A DNA stretch of 64,000 nucleotides from Lewinellaceae bacterium (GTDB lineage Bacteria > Bacteroidota > Bacteroidia > Chitinophagales > Saprospiraceae), in the NCBI GenBank assembly GCA_020636045.1, contig JACJYP010000001.1, positions 728,001 through 792,000 of the forward strand. Reading direction: 5' to 3'. Positions within the stretch are counted from its first letter, which is position 1; every line of letters begins with the position of its first letter. The translations under genes were made by a program, and so were the position numbers. The notes under the pieces are model-generated. The model saw only the letters and a program-made list of their open reading frames with translations. It ran no database searches and was not told the origin of the DNA. Below are positions 17,891 through 27,500 of this stretch, one piece after another.

Positions 17891-18526
17891 ATGGCTACCT
17901 TAACTACCATGGTAAACGAAACGGCACGAACGCATTACGACCGCATCTTCGAGCGCGAATTCTTCCCGCTCATGGACGCCGTCTATACGTTCGCCTATCG
18001 CCTGACCGGCGATGCAACGCAGGCGGAGGACCTGGTGCAGGAAGTGTACCTCAAGGCATGGCGTTTTCTGCAGCGTTATGAGGAAGGCACCAATGCCAAA
18101 GCCTGGTTGTTCAGGATTTGCCGCAACGCCTTCATCAACGAGTACCGGACGAAAAAAAGCCGTCCGTACAAGGTCGACTATGAAGACATCGTGGTCTATC
18201 ACAACGAAGACGACCCGGTCGCTCCGCGTTACTTCGGCATGCATGAGGAGATGGGCAACAAGCTGATCGGCGATGAAGTCACGCTTGCCATCAATGCCTT
18301 GTCGCCGGCTTTCCGCACGGTCGTACTGCTTGACCTCGAAGATTTCACTTACGAAGAGATCGCCGCCATTCTCGAGATACCCATCGGCACCGTCCGTTCC
18401 CGCTTGCACCGAGCCCGCAACGTACTTGCCGAAAAACTCCGGGAATATGCCGAAGCACAGGGCTTCAATGTGCAGGACGACGAAGACAAGCAGGTGCGCG
18501 GCAATGCGGATCATGATTCCGACTGA
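17891..18526 (+). CDS. ECF-type RNA polymerase sigma factor
   Basis: A 211-residue sigma-70 family factor with region 2 (about residues 25-95, LTGDATQAEDLVQEVYLKAW) and region 4 (about 130-185, FTYEEIAAILEIPIGTVRSR). It looks like the SigR/RpoE-type ECF group that answers envelope or thiol stress. A second ATG at 17909 is also possible. The next gene encodes a small protein that might be its partner, but a strong terminator separates them. Target promoters are unknown. Confidence 0.9.
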   Translation: MATLTTMVNETARTHYDRIFEREFFPLMDAVYTFAYRLTGDATQAEDLVQEVYLKAWRFLQRYEEGTNAKAWLFRICRNAFINEYRTKKSRPYKVDYEDIVVYHNEDDPVAPRYFGMHEEMGNKLIGDEVTLAINALSPAFRTVVLLDLEDFTYEEIAAILEIPIGTVRSRLHRARNVLAEKLREYAEAQGFNVQDDEDKQVRGNADHDSD

Positions 18527-18527
18527 T

Positions 18528-18576
18528 AAAAAGGGTTTACCCGGAACGGCTTTTCGCCCGCGGTAAACCCTTTTTT
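18528..18576 (+). terminator. intrinsic terminator
   Basis: AAAAAGGGTTTACC pairs with GGTAAACCCTTTTTT across a 19-nt loop, directly after the sigma factor stop. Confidence 0.9.
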
Positions 18577-18917
18577 AATGCCCCACCCCGTTTTCAGCCG
18601 TTCAACAATTCACCAATCGAAGTATTTCCACCCCGACAACCTGCCCCGTTTCGCACTTGCAAACAATCTTCTTCTTTTATGTTCATTACTAATTACTGCT
18701 AACAAACGTCATTAACATGTCAAGGTTCTTTCGCGGTTCAGCGCAAACCTGCGCTCCCGTCCAAATCGCTCTCACTGTGTCATCCATGTCATCCGCAAAT
18801 TTCACCGGCCGGGCAGGCAATCCGTCGGTGTGTTGCGATATGTCATGTAGCACGATGATGGGTGATCCGGGCGGCAGCAAGGCCGGAGAAAACCCTCTGA
18901 CACAAACTTTCACTACG
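18577..18917. other. gap between sigma gene and its possible partner
   Basis: About 340 bp. The frame of the downstream small gene is open back to an ATG at 18717, but that extension is Cys- and Ser-rich with no recognisable pattern. No RNA gene or repeat was seen. Confidence 0.4.
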
Positions 18918-19178
18918 ATGAAAAGTCCTCGCAAGCAAAACAGCACCGCTGCCGGCACCGTCAGAACGGGCATTCCGTTTTCTGCCGATCTGGGCCAGGA
19001 AGACGCCCTCCCGCGGTTTCACAAGCAACTCGTCAACGATCAATCAGCACCCAGTGAAATCCCCCTACCTGAAGAAGAATCTTTCCGCGCATTCCTCAAC
19101 AGCAGGCTTTCCAAACACAAGGCTCCTCAGGCTTTAAAAGAACGGATACGAAGTTCCATGGAATCCCACGACATGTGA
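18918..19178 (+). CDS. small protein, possible sigma-factor partner
   Basis: An 86-residue soluble, charged protein (MKSPRKQN to ESHDM). Its second half has two predicted helices, ending with FRAFLNSRLSKHKAPQALK and ERIRSSM. Anti-sigma factors of the ZAS type sit in this position next to SigR-like factors, but this protein has no Cys or zinc motif. It may still bind the sigma factor upstream, which is inference from position only. Start 18918 is the shortest sensible choice; 18717 would give 153 residues. Confidence 0.6.
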   Translation: MKSPRKQNSTAAGTVRTGIPFSADLGQEDALPRFHKQLVNDQSAPSEIPLPEEESFRAFLNSRLSKHKAPQALKERIRSSMESHDM

Positions 19179-19223
19179 TATCCGTCCTGTCCTGCTTATT
19201 TTCCCTTTCCTTATTGAATAACG

Positions 19224-19264
19224 TCGCCGGAGAGTTTCGTCAGAATCGATCCGGCGATTTTTTT
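19224..19264 (+). terminator. intrinsic terminator
   Basis: TCGCCGGA (19224-19231) pairs with TCCGGCGA (19250-19257), followed by seven T, downstream of the small gene. Confidence 0.85.
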
Positions 19265-19335
19265 ATGCCCGCCGCCGCGCATATTTCTTAATCCTAACTT
19301 CACATTCACTTAACGCGCGGCCAATGCCCCCGGGG

Positions 19336-19343
19336 TACTTTTG
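19336..19343 (+). promoter_or_regulatory. -7 promoter box TACTTTTG
   Basis: Exact TAnnTTTG match. The next annotated gene starts 265 bp downstream, so the leader is unusually long and contains a small open frame. Confidence 0.6.
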
Positions 19344-19371
19344 TGCCATCAAACAGCACGAGACCAATATC

Positions 19372-19611
19372 ATGAATGTACGCCCGCGCCTGAGAATACC
19401 TGCTTCGCATACCCTGTTCGGTCGCTCTTTTCGCTTCGGTACTCTCCTCTTCTTTATGTTTCAGGCTTTTCCCGGAACGGGTCTATTCCATATGGCGCGG
19501 GATTTCAACAAACCATTACACGAATATACAATGATGCCGTGCGCACCCATACGGGTCGCGACGGCCGGCAACCTGCAGTTGACTATTTCACAAATGGCCA
19601 TCATACCATGA
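19372..19611 (+). CDS. possible 79-residue leader ORF
   Basis: Starts 29 bp after the -7 box and ends with an ATGA overlap onto the start of the phosphoesterase gene (its TGA is 19609-19611; the next ATG is 19608-19610). The peptide (MNVRPRLRIPASHTL onward) has one hydrophobic stretch near residues 24-36 and no family I know. The overlap would allow translational coupling. It could equally be chance reading frame in a long leader. Confidence 0.3.
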   Translation: MNVRPRLRIPASHTLFGRSFRFGTLLFFMFQAFPGTGLFHMARDFNKPLHEYTMMPCAPIRVATAGNLQLTISQMAIIP

Positions 19612-20468
19612 AACGAGCACTCGATATTGTCATCCTCTCCGACATACACCTGGGCACATTTGGCTGTCATGCACGCGAGCTGCACAACTACCTGAAAAGC
19701 ATTGAGCCCCGCACGCTTGTGCTCAACGGTGATATATTCGATATCTGGTATTTTAAAAAGAGCTATTTCCCACGGGAACACATGGAAGTGGTGCGGCGGC
19801 TGCTCAAAATGGCCGTCAATGGGACGAAGATCTACTATCTCACCGGCAACCATGACGATCTGTTGCGCAAATTCGGGGAAATTTCCCTCGGCATAATTCA
19901 ATTGCGCAACAAACTGGTTTTCCAGATCGACGGAAAAACGCACTGGGTCTTTCACGGCGACGTATTCGATGCAAGTGTGCAGCGCGCGCGCTGGCTGGCC
20001 AAACTGGGCGGCGAAGGCTACGACCTGCTGATCCGCATCAACCGTTCGATCAACTGGATTCGCCGCCTGTTCGGTTTCGCCCCCGTGTCATTTGCCGCCA
20101 AAGTCAAAAAAGGCGTGAAAGGCGCCGTCAAATACATCAGCGATTTTGAAGAAACGGCCATTCAGATCGCATCCGAAAAGGCCTATGATTACGTCGTTTG
20201 CGGACATATACACAAGCCGCAGATACGACAGGTAACAGCGAACAACGGTCATACCGTCACCTATATGAACAGCGGCGACTGGGTGGAACACCTCACTGCC
20301 CTCGAATTTTCGAACGGGCAATGGTCACTCTACCATTACGATGAAACGGAATTCGATGTGGTCAGTCCGCGCCTGCAGGTAACCGAACACGAACCGCGGG
20401 TCTATTCCCTGAGGCGGGAAGAAATTCTGCCCGAAACAAACGGCATAGCCGCTTTCGAAGCGCTGTAA
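19608..20468 (+). CDS. LpxH-like metallophosphoesterase
   Basis: A 286-residue calcineurin-fold phosphoesterase. The metal-binding motifs are all present: SDIHLG (10-15), NGDIFD (about 42-47), GNHDD (about 82-86), the mid-domain HGD and GHIHKP (about 201-206). The family includes UDP-2,3-diacylglucosamine diphosphatases of lipid A synthesis, which is the best guess for its role at the inner membrane. I chose ATG 19608 (MKRALDIVILSDIHLG) because the conserved fold starts there; a longer frame from 19341 adds no family sequence. Confidence 0.85.
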   Translation: MKRALDIVILSDIHLGTFGCHARELHNYLKSIEPRTLVLNGDIFDIWYFKKSYFPREHMEVVRRLLKMAVNGTKIYYLTGNHDDLLRKFGEISLGIIQLRNKLVFQIDGKTHWVFHGDVFDASVQRARWLAKLGGEGYDLLIRINRSINWIRRLFGFAPVSFAAKVKKGVKGAVKYISDFEETAIQIASEKAYDYVVCGHIHKPQIRQVTANNGHTVTYMNSGDWVEHLTALEFSNGQWSLYHYDETEFDVVSPRLQVTEHEPRVYSLRREEILPETNGIAAFEAL

Positions 20469-20496
20469 CCCCGGCGCTGCTCAAAACCCGATTTGC

Positions 20497-20518
20497 AGGT
20501 GGTTTTCCACCTTTTTTA
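20497..20518 (+). terminator. intrinsic terminator after the phosphoesterase gene
   Basis: AGGTGG-TTTT-CCACCT followed by a T run; 29 bp past the stop. Confidence 0.8.
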
Positions 20519-20620
20519 TAACCGGAGTGGACAGGATATCAGGATATCAGATTTTAGCGCTCCGGTTTGTTTGACTTCATACGATAGTCGTCAATATAAT
20601 GCAGTTTTTTTAAGGCATGA

Positions 20621-20656
20621 AAAGGCCGCGTGATGGACCATCACGCGGCGCTTTTT
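20621..20656. terminator. bidirectional terminator
   Basis: GCCGCGTGAT (20625-20634) and ATCACGCGGC (20640-20649) form a 10-bp stem flanked by A and T tracts, between convergent genes. Confidence 0.85.
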
Positions 20657-20680
20657 TATACTTATCTGTTCGGTTCGTGT

Positions 20681-23113
20681 TCAGTTCGCCCGTCTGCGCT
20701 CTTCTTCGGAGCCGGTGCTGCGCCTGCGCGCGGCTTTTACTTTCGAACTGCCGAATTTCTGGGAATAGGTCAGGCGGAATACCCGTTCGGAAAAACGGTA
20801 GTAGCCTTCGTATCTGAAACCCTGTTCCGGGTCGTCGACCACGCCTTTCCAATTGCCTGTAAAGAGCGCATCATTTACATTGAAGCGCAGGGTGCCATGC
20901 TCGCCCAGTTCCTTCTGGATGCCGATGTTCAGTTCGCCGAGCGGCCGGGATTTGAGTTTCCCGTAGGGGCCGCTGGAAAAATAGTAGCCCGATAGTTCGA
21001 AGGAGAAGTCTTTGGGCAACTGGAAATTTTGCGACAGGAAAGCGTACCAGCTCGCCTGCTCCAGTTTGATGGCCTGCCCCTCGCCTTTCTCCTTGTATTC
21101 CTGCCATTGGGCGGTAACACTCGTCTGCATTTCCCACCAGTTGGTGGGGCGCAGGGGGAACGAAAGCGTGGCCGCAGCGGTCTTGGCGTAATCGAAATTC
21201 AGGGCGCCGTTGACCTGACGGTTGTTGTCGGTATCCACATCGGGTTGCCACGACACGATGGCTTCGTCCTCGATGCTGTATTGCAGGGTCAGTTGCACGG
21301 CCTTCCAGCGGTAGTCGCCTTTCAGCGCATTGGTGATGGAGGGTTGCAGCGTCGGGTTGCCCGTTTCCACCGTTGTGGGGTCGTAAAAAATGAAATACGG
21401 CGCCAGTTGCCGGAAACTGGGGCGGTTGATCCGGCGGCTGTAAGAGAACTGGACGGTATTGTTTTTGTCGATCTGGTGCGACAGGAAGAGGCTCGGGAAC
21501 AGGTTTCCGTATTTCCGGTCGACGATATCGGGCTCTTCTACGGAACCCAGGTTCGACCGGGTATATTCGTAGCGCAATCCGGCTTTCAGGTCGGTTTTGG
21601 CATTCAGTTTCAGCGTCACGGCCGAATAGGCGGCAGCGATATCCTCTTCCATGGAGTAGTCGGCTGAAAAGTCGGGATTGGGAATCCAGGTGTCCTGTAC
21701 GAGGTCCTCCACGCGCACGTCATTGTCGAAACGGGTCATGGTAGCCTTCAATCCTGCTTCCAGATTGATATTTTCCCCGAACTTGCGATTGTAGTCCGCT
21801 TTAGTGGCAAGAATACCCATCGGCGTTTCCTTGCCGACCCGCAGTTTGGTTTCTTCCAGCAATTCGCCGTTTGCATCGAGATAGCGGTTGGTGTAGTTGC
21901 TGGGGTTTTCGAAATAGTAGTAGGCGTAGTCGACATCAAAATTGATGCGCTGATCGGTCGTAAACTTGTGCTCCAGGTTGAGGTTGCCCAGCAGGTGTTG
22001 CCCGTGGTTGATCTCGTCGTTGGGCACATCGATCCGTCCGGTCTCAATGCCGTCCACTTTCATGCGCACGTCGTTGCGCGCATCCATTTTCCAGTTGCGG
22101 TCCATCCAGCCCACCAGGCCGCCCAACACGGTTTTGGGGCTGAGCTGCACATCCATCCCCAGGCGGGCATTCTGCGTGTGCGTCCGGGTCGGATCGCGGT
22201 CGCTATCGCTACTGGTCTCGAATACCTGTCCGTCTTTGGTAAAGCTGCGGTAATTGGTAAACAATTGCGGGTTATTATCATAAGTCCACGAATAATCGCC
22301 GTAGACGTTCACCGCATTTTTACGGTAATTGAAATTGAGATTGGCGCCCAGTTTTTCCTTGAATCCGTAGCCGGCATATACGGAATAACCGCCGTTGAAG
22401 CCGTCGTCGGCATTTTTCTTCAGCACAATGTTGATGATACCTGCATTGCCTTCGGCATCGAAGTTAGCAGGCGGGGTGTGTATCAGTTCGATCCGCTCGA
22501 TGTTGTCGGCGTTCATGCCTTCGAGCAACTGGATCAGCGCCTGCGCGGGCAGGCGGCTGATCTTGCCGTTGATCATGATCACCACCCCGTTTTTGCCGCT
22601 CATTCCGATGGTGTTGGCTCCGCGATTGACCAATACGCCGGGTGAGCGTTGCAGTACCTGCAGCGCGGTCGCGCCGGCAGAGGTCACGGAGTTGGCAACG
22701 TTCACCACCAGCCGGTCGATCTGCTGCTCGAAAAGGGGTCGTTTGGACACCACTTCTACCTGATCGATCATTGCCGCATCTTCTTCCAGGGCAATAGCGT
22801 CCATTTCTTTTTTGCGGTCCGCCTCTGCAAGTGTAAAAACGGGGCTGAAATGATCCGCGTATCCAAGCATTTCGACGCCAACGCGGTATTCTCCCGGGGC
22901 GATGTTTTCGAAGGCATAACTGCCGTCGGCTGCGCTGATCATCCCTTTTACCAGGGAAGAATCCGCGCCGTTCAGGAGCAGGACGGTAGCGGCTGGAAGA
23001 TTTTGTCCGCCGGCATCGGTTACGCGGCCGCTGATGCGGGTTTGGGCTGTAAGCTGCTGAACGCAGGCACTGACAACCAGCAGCAGGCTGGCGATCGTTT
23101 TCATTTTCATCAT
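20681..23113 (-). CDS. outer-membrane beta-barrel protein, TonB-receptor-like
   Basis: An 810-residue protein. A signal peptide is followed by a carboxypeptidase-like domain (about 25-105, ISGRVTDAGGQNLPAATVLL), a plug-like domain (about 115-215, with LQVLQRSPGVLVNRG and NAGIINIVLKK) and a long barrel. The C-terminus RRRSTGSEEERRR is typical of the outer membrane beta-barrel family (PF14905 type) of Bacteroidota. Start ATG 23113 was preferred over an upstream TTG at 23119. Substrate is unknown. The leader upstream carries the heptad repeat region. Confidence 0.9.
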   Translation of the reverse strand: MMKMKTIASLLLVVSACVQQLTAQTRISGRVTDAGGQNLPAATVLLLNGADSSLVKGMISAADGSYAFENIAPGEYRVGVEMLGYADHFSPVFTLAEADRKKEMDAIALEEDAAMIDQVEVVSKRPLFEQQIDRLVVNVANSVTSAGATALQVLQRSPGVLVNRGANTIGMSGKNGVVIMINGKISRLPAQALIQLLEGMNADNIERIELIHTPPANFDAEGNAGIINIVLKKNADDGFNGGYSVYAGYGFKEKLGANLNFNYRKNAVNVYGDYSWTYDNNPQLFTNYRSFTKDGQVFETSSDSDRDPTRTHTQNARLGMDVQLSPKTVLGGLVGWMDRNWKMDARNDVRMKVDGIETGRIDVPNDEINHGQHLLGNLNLEHKFTTDQRINFDVDYAYYYFENPSNYTNRYLDANGELLEETKLRVGKETPMGILATKADYNRKFGENINLEAGLKATMTRFDNDVRVEDLVQDTWIPNPDFSADYSMEEDIAAAYSAVTLKLNAKTDLKAGLRYEYTRSNLGSVEEPDIVDRKYGNLFPSLFLSHQIDKNNTVQFSYSRRINRPSFRQLAPYFIFYDPTTVETGNPTLQPSITNALKGDYRWKAVQLTLQYSIEDEAIVSWQPDVDTDNNRQVNGALNFDYAKTAAATLSFPLRPTNWWEMQTSVTAQWQEYKEKGEGQAIKLEQASWYAFLSQNFQLPKDFSFELSGYYFSSGPYGKLKSRPLGELNIGIQKELGEHGTLRFNVNDALFTGNWKGVVDDPEQGFRYEGYYRFSERVFRLTYSQKFGSSKVKAARRRSTGSEEERRRAN

Positions 23114-23266
23114 TATCAATATCTGATTTTAAAGGTGTAATGAGAATACGAGTACACCGGCAATAGCAGTGTACTCGTATATGCAGAGAAAACCTCGCAA
23201 GAAATTGGCAGCATGGAGAAAAGACCGCCTCCGGGTCTGAAAAGTTGCATGAAGCGACTTTTTTCC

Positions 23267-23366
23267 TGAAACTGGAAACTGGAAACTGGAAATTAGAAAC
23301 CAGAAACTAAAATACTGGAAGTCAATTTCTTAATTTCCAGTTTTCCAATTTTCCAATTTCCGGTTT
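23267..23366. repeat. heptad repeat with inverted arms
   Basis: GGAAACT units in tandem (23267-23306) face TTTCCAG and TTTTCCAA units (23333-23366), so the stretch can fold into a long imperfect hairpin. Its right end abuts the stop codon of the next gene on the minus strand. Confidence 0.85.
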
Positions 23367-24311
23367 CTACGGCGTATCGGCATCCTCGTCGCGTTTCAGG
23401 GAATAAGAAGCGGCGTATATTTTTTCGCCCTTCTCATTCATGACTTCTATTTTCCATTGCAGGGTATTGTCGTCGAGCCAACTGAGCCAACCCTTGGCAT
23501 TCGCCTTGGAACCCGGCATTTTGCCGTCGATGTTCAGATTGCCGCTGCCGTCGATCTCAGCCTCTCCGTAGGCGGCGGTGGTCCATCCGTTGGAATAAAA
23601 AGCCGTATTGAACACGCCGATCTTGCCGGTGCCGATGTGCACAGAGAAGGTTCCTTCTTCAGTAGATCTGGAAACCGTGCCGTCCTCAGTTTTGTATTGA
23701 AATGCCGATCTGGTGCGGATACCGGCATCCGTTTTTTCATAGTGCTCGGTACCGCCGATCAGCGCCCAGCCGTTGCCGCCTTCTTCTTTGACAGATGCAG
23801 GATCTACCTCCCATTCACCGCACATGCGCTGCAAGGCGTACTTCTGGTGCATGTTGTGGAATGCCTTCGACGCCAGGGCCTCCATGCGCAGGATGCGCCA
23901 CTGACCGTCTTTTTTCTCCAGCACCCGGGTTTCGGCACTACTGCCGCCATCCTGCTGAAAAGTGACATAGGCCATGTTGCCATTCACCTTGAACTGGTAA
24001 TTTTCTTTCTTCTGGTCGGAATTCTCCACCGGCCATTCCTCTGTGAATTTTTTGAAATCGCGCGAGATCTGTTCCCAGCCCTGCCCGGTATACACAGAGG
24101 TTTTACCGCTAAAAGGCGTCGTCCAGGTAAAGTAGGTCATCGGGTCGTGGGCCACGCATTCTGCCCATTTGTCGAAGTTGCGCTGGTTGAACCAGTGGGA
24201 TTCGTCTTCGATCACTTTTTTGACAGCCGTTTCTTCTTTTCCAAGTTCCTGCGCCTGCAGGTAGCCGGTCAGCACAAAAGGTGCACAAAGCAATAAGAGG
24301 TTGATTTTCAT
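23367..24311 (-). CDS. secreted NTF2-like (SnoaL/DUF4440-type) protein
   Basis: A 314-residue protein with a signal peptide (MKINLLLLCAPFVLTGYLQA). Residues about 22-150 look like an NTF2/SnoaL-fold domain (ETAVKKVIEDESHWFNQRNF, WRILRMEALASKAFH). The second half (about 165-314) is beta-rich and resembles a lipocalin-like or DUF1579-type module. Such proteins often bind small hydrophobic ligands; no catalytic residues can be assigned. I chose ATG 24311; an upstream frame to 24401 lacks a signal peptide at its start. Stands alone on the minus strand. Confidence 0.75.
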   Translation of the reverse strand: MKINLLLLCAPFVLTGYLQAQELGKEETAVKKVIEDESHWFNQRNFDKWAECVAHDPMTYFTWTTPFSGKTSVYTGQGWEQISRDFKKFTEEWPVENSDQKKENYQFKVNGNMAYVTFQQDGGSSAETRVLEKKDGQWRILRMEALASKAFHNMHQKYALQRMCGEWEVDPASVKEEGGNGWALIGGTEHYEKTDAGIRTRSAFQYKTEDGTVSRSTEEGTFSVHIGTGKIGVFNTAFYSNGWTTAAYGEAEIDGSGNLNIDGKMPGSKANAKGWLSWLDDNTLQWKIEVMNEKGEKIYAASYSLKRDEDADTP

Positions 24312-24528
24312 TGGTATATGATTTTGGTGAATAAAATCGAACAATATGGGGCAAAGGAGATCACATAGTGAAATACGCGCGAATACCCGTACCATGAACA
24401 TGCCACAGTAAAGCGATAAGGAAGAGTAAAAAATGCGGGAGAAGCGCGGTCTGCTGCTGTAAAACTACCGGAAGGCGAGCCTGATTTCGGGCTACAAGTT
24501 AGTGTATTTCCCGAAACCTGCAAATAAT

Positions 24529-24556
24529 AAGGCCGCCCGGCACCCCGGACGGCCTT
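24529..24556 (-). terminator. hairpin after the M4 protease gene
   Basis: AAGGCCGCCCGG pairs with CCGGACGGCCTT (one bulge), followed on the minus strand by TTATTATTT. It lies 33 bp past the protease stop. Confidence 0.65.
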
Positions 24557-24588
24557 ACGACACAATATTATATAAAACCCGATCGGGC

Positions 24589-27500
24589 TTATTCGATCAC
24601 GATCTTGCGCGTGGAGCGCCCTTCTTCCGTTGCCAGCCTGACGAAATATACGCCAGGCGTAACATCTTCCATATTCAGGGAAATGGTATTGTCACCGGAA
24701 ACGACATCGGTGTGCAACGCATGTACGCGACGGCCGAGCGCATCGCTCACTTCAATTTCCAGCGCCTGCCGCTTTTCCGCTTTAAAAATGACCTGGAATA
24801 CCCCATGTGCGGGATTCGGACGCAGTTGCCAGTTCGCCGACGGATCGTTTGGCGTCACCGTGCCCGTAGCGAGTTGTCCGGTCAGCAAAATATTGTCCAG
24901 CATCACCTTATCGCCTATACCGTCGGGGTCGAGTTCGGGGCTGATGCCCGTGTGCGACTGGAAACAGATCTCCACCTCGCTGCCCAGGTAATCATTGAGG
25001 GTGAGGTAGTGGGTGAACCAGGGATCGGAAGAGTGGCTCGCGGGCTTGTAGGTCACGCTCACCGACTCACCGTTCACCAGCACGCGCAGAGCGCTGAAAT
25101 ACGGGTAGTTGGTACCAAGGGTATTCAGGTATATTTTGGAGTAGGTTTGTTTCCGCATGAAGCGCAACTGTGCAACGGAGAGGTTGCTCAGATCGGCACA
25201 GAAGCACATTTTTGCCCTGAAGGCTTCATTGATATCCCACACGTTGTTCTGCCCCGGCACCTTCGCCTCGCCGCTTTGGTATGCTTTTACAATATCACCC
25301 CCGTGCGTCATGTAACCGTAGGCGCCGGTGTTGTTGGCTGCATCGGAAATAAAAGCCTGCGTTTCTCTTTCCGTTTCAAAAAAAACGGAGTCCAGCGTGG
25401 CAGCGCCCCCTTCAAAACTGAGCAGGCCCTGCACCGTCAGCGGGTAGGGGTTGAGTACCCTGAAGTCATTCAGCGTGTCATTGCCCTGCAAATAGTCGGG
25501 ACCGTACTGCACCCAGGCGCTGACAAAGTGGGGGCCCTTGGCCGAGAAGTCGGACAGCAGGTCGAAGTTGTGTTTGAATGTTTCGCCCCTGTGCAAGGTT
25601 GTGGGCAACTGGATGGTTTCGCTCACGGCCGCACCGCCGTTGTCGCTGTAAAAAAGCGTGATCTCCTCCCCCGCTGCGATAGAATCGCAGCCATAGAAGC
25701 CGATCTCTACGGTAGGAGATTCTGTAGCCAGGAAACAGCTGGAGGCGGGTTTCGAGATATTGCGAAGTCCCATGTCTACATTTTGTTCCAGTATACTCTC
25801 CACGTCGATGATCAGGAGGTTGTTGCTGGGGTCGATGTCTGCGCCGAGCTCGCTGCGGCAGCGCAGCACGTAGGTACCGGGCGTTGCAAACACGTCAGTC
25901 GGCGTCTGGAAAGTGTATGTGATGGTATCGCCACCCGTTAGCGGGGCGCTGAGGATCAGGGTATCCCGTACTTCCGCGCCTCCATTGATCTGATAGGACA
26001 GCGGAATCTTGTCGCCGGCAGCAAGGTCGGACGTGCAGCCGTTGTAGCGGAATTGTACGGTGACGGATTCGCCGGTGCCGAGTCCGCAGGACTCGGGCGC
26101 CGGACTCAGGATTTTGAGCATGCGAATATCATAGCTCAGTTCCGCGACGCCAATGCCAACGGCATGCCAGGCCCGCGCCGTTTCCTGCACCGGTGTCGAG
26201 CAAATACCGTAAAGGTCTTCAGCGGCCTGCAGGGCGCCGAAGCGGGCGTCGTTATAAGTGGATAGCTGTGCGAGGTAGTACCGAAGGTTGCGAAAAGCGA
26301 TGTTTGCCGCCATATCCAGCCCGATGCCTGCTACCGAGAAAGTATCGTTTTTGTCATTAGTTCCGTTGCCGCCTTCCGTCAACAGGTAAAACCAGTGGTT
26401 TTGCACGCCGCTGTTGGTGTGCACGCCGCCGTTGTCGGCCGAGCCGTTCGCCCAGTTCGTGCCCTTGTAGGTATCGGGATCGCCCTCTGCCTTCGGGTCG
26501 GCCATGTTGCGAAGGGGGCCGCCCGACACCACGAAGTCCTCTCCTACCAGCCAGTCGCTGTTATCCGGATCGGCCCAGAACTCGATGGCCGCACCGAAGA
26601 TGTCGCTGAAAGATTCGTTGAGCGCGCCGCTTTCGTTCAGGTAGCGCAGGCGGGCGTTGTTGCCCGTGACGCCGTGGGTGAATTCGTGCCCTACAACATC
26701 GAGCGAGGTCAGGGCATTCCAGCTGCCGCCGCCGTCGCCGAAAAGCGCCCAGTCGCCCGTCCAGCGCGCGTTGCTCCAGCTATTATCGTAATGTACATAG
26801 CAGATCAGCGGCATCTTGTCGCCGTCGATGCCTTCATAGTTGTGATTCAGCAGGTAATAATCGAAAGTCATTTCGGCGCCCCAATGGGCGTCGGTGGCCG
26901 CCTCATCCTGCTCGTCATTCACGTTGTCCCAGAAATTGTCGTGGTCGATAAAATCCACCGCATCGTCGTAGTCGGTGCTTTCATTCATATCGTAGGTCTC
27001 GATGCCGCCGCCGCGGGTCGATTCCACCAGCCGGAACGTGTCGGCAGCCAGCGAATCGGTGATGATGCTACGCGTGCCGCTGTATTTCGTTTTCGCAGTG
27101 CCCGGCGTATTCTGGTCGTGCAGCATTTCCAGTTCCGCCTCTATCGTACCGGTGGCTGCGTTCACGTATATCTGTTTGCGCAGCAAAGGTTTTTCCGCGT
27201 AGACTTCCATGCGCCATACGGGAAGGAATGCGGCGGGATCGTGTGAAAAAGAAGGATCAGCGAGTACGAGTTCAGGTTGCGGGTAAAAACTGGCCTTCGG
27301 ATCGCCCTTGATCCGGCGAAGCATGGCCTGCGCTTTGGGGCTTTCCCACATGTAGCGCTCGGCTTGCACATGATCCAATGCGCGTTGGGTCGCCTGCGCA
27401 GCGCTCAGCACGGCATTGGTTTCCGCATCGAGCCCGCGTACCAGTTTGCCATTCAGGGTAATGACGAAGCCGTTTTTTTCGTGGATCAGCAATTCGGCGC

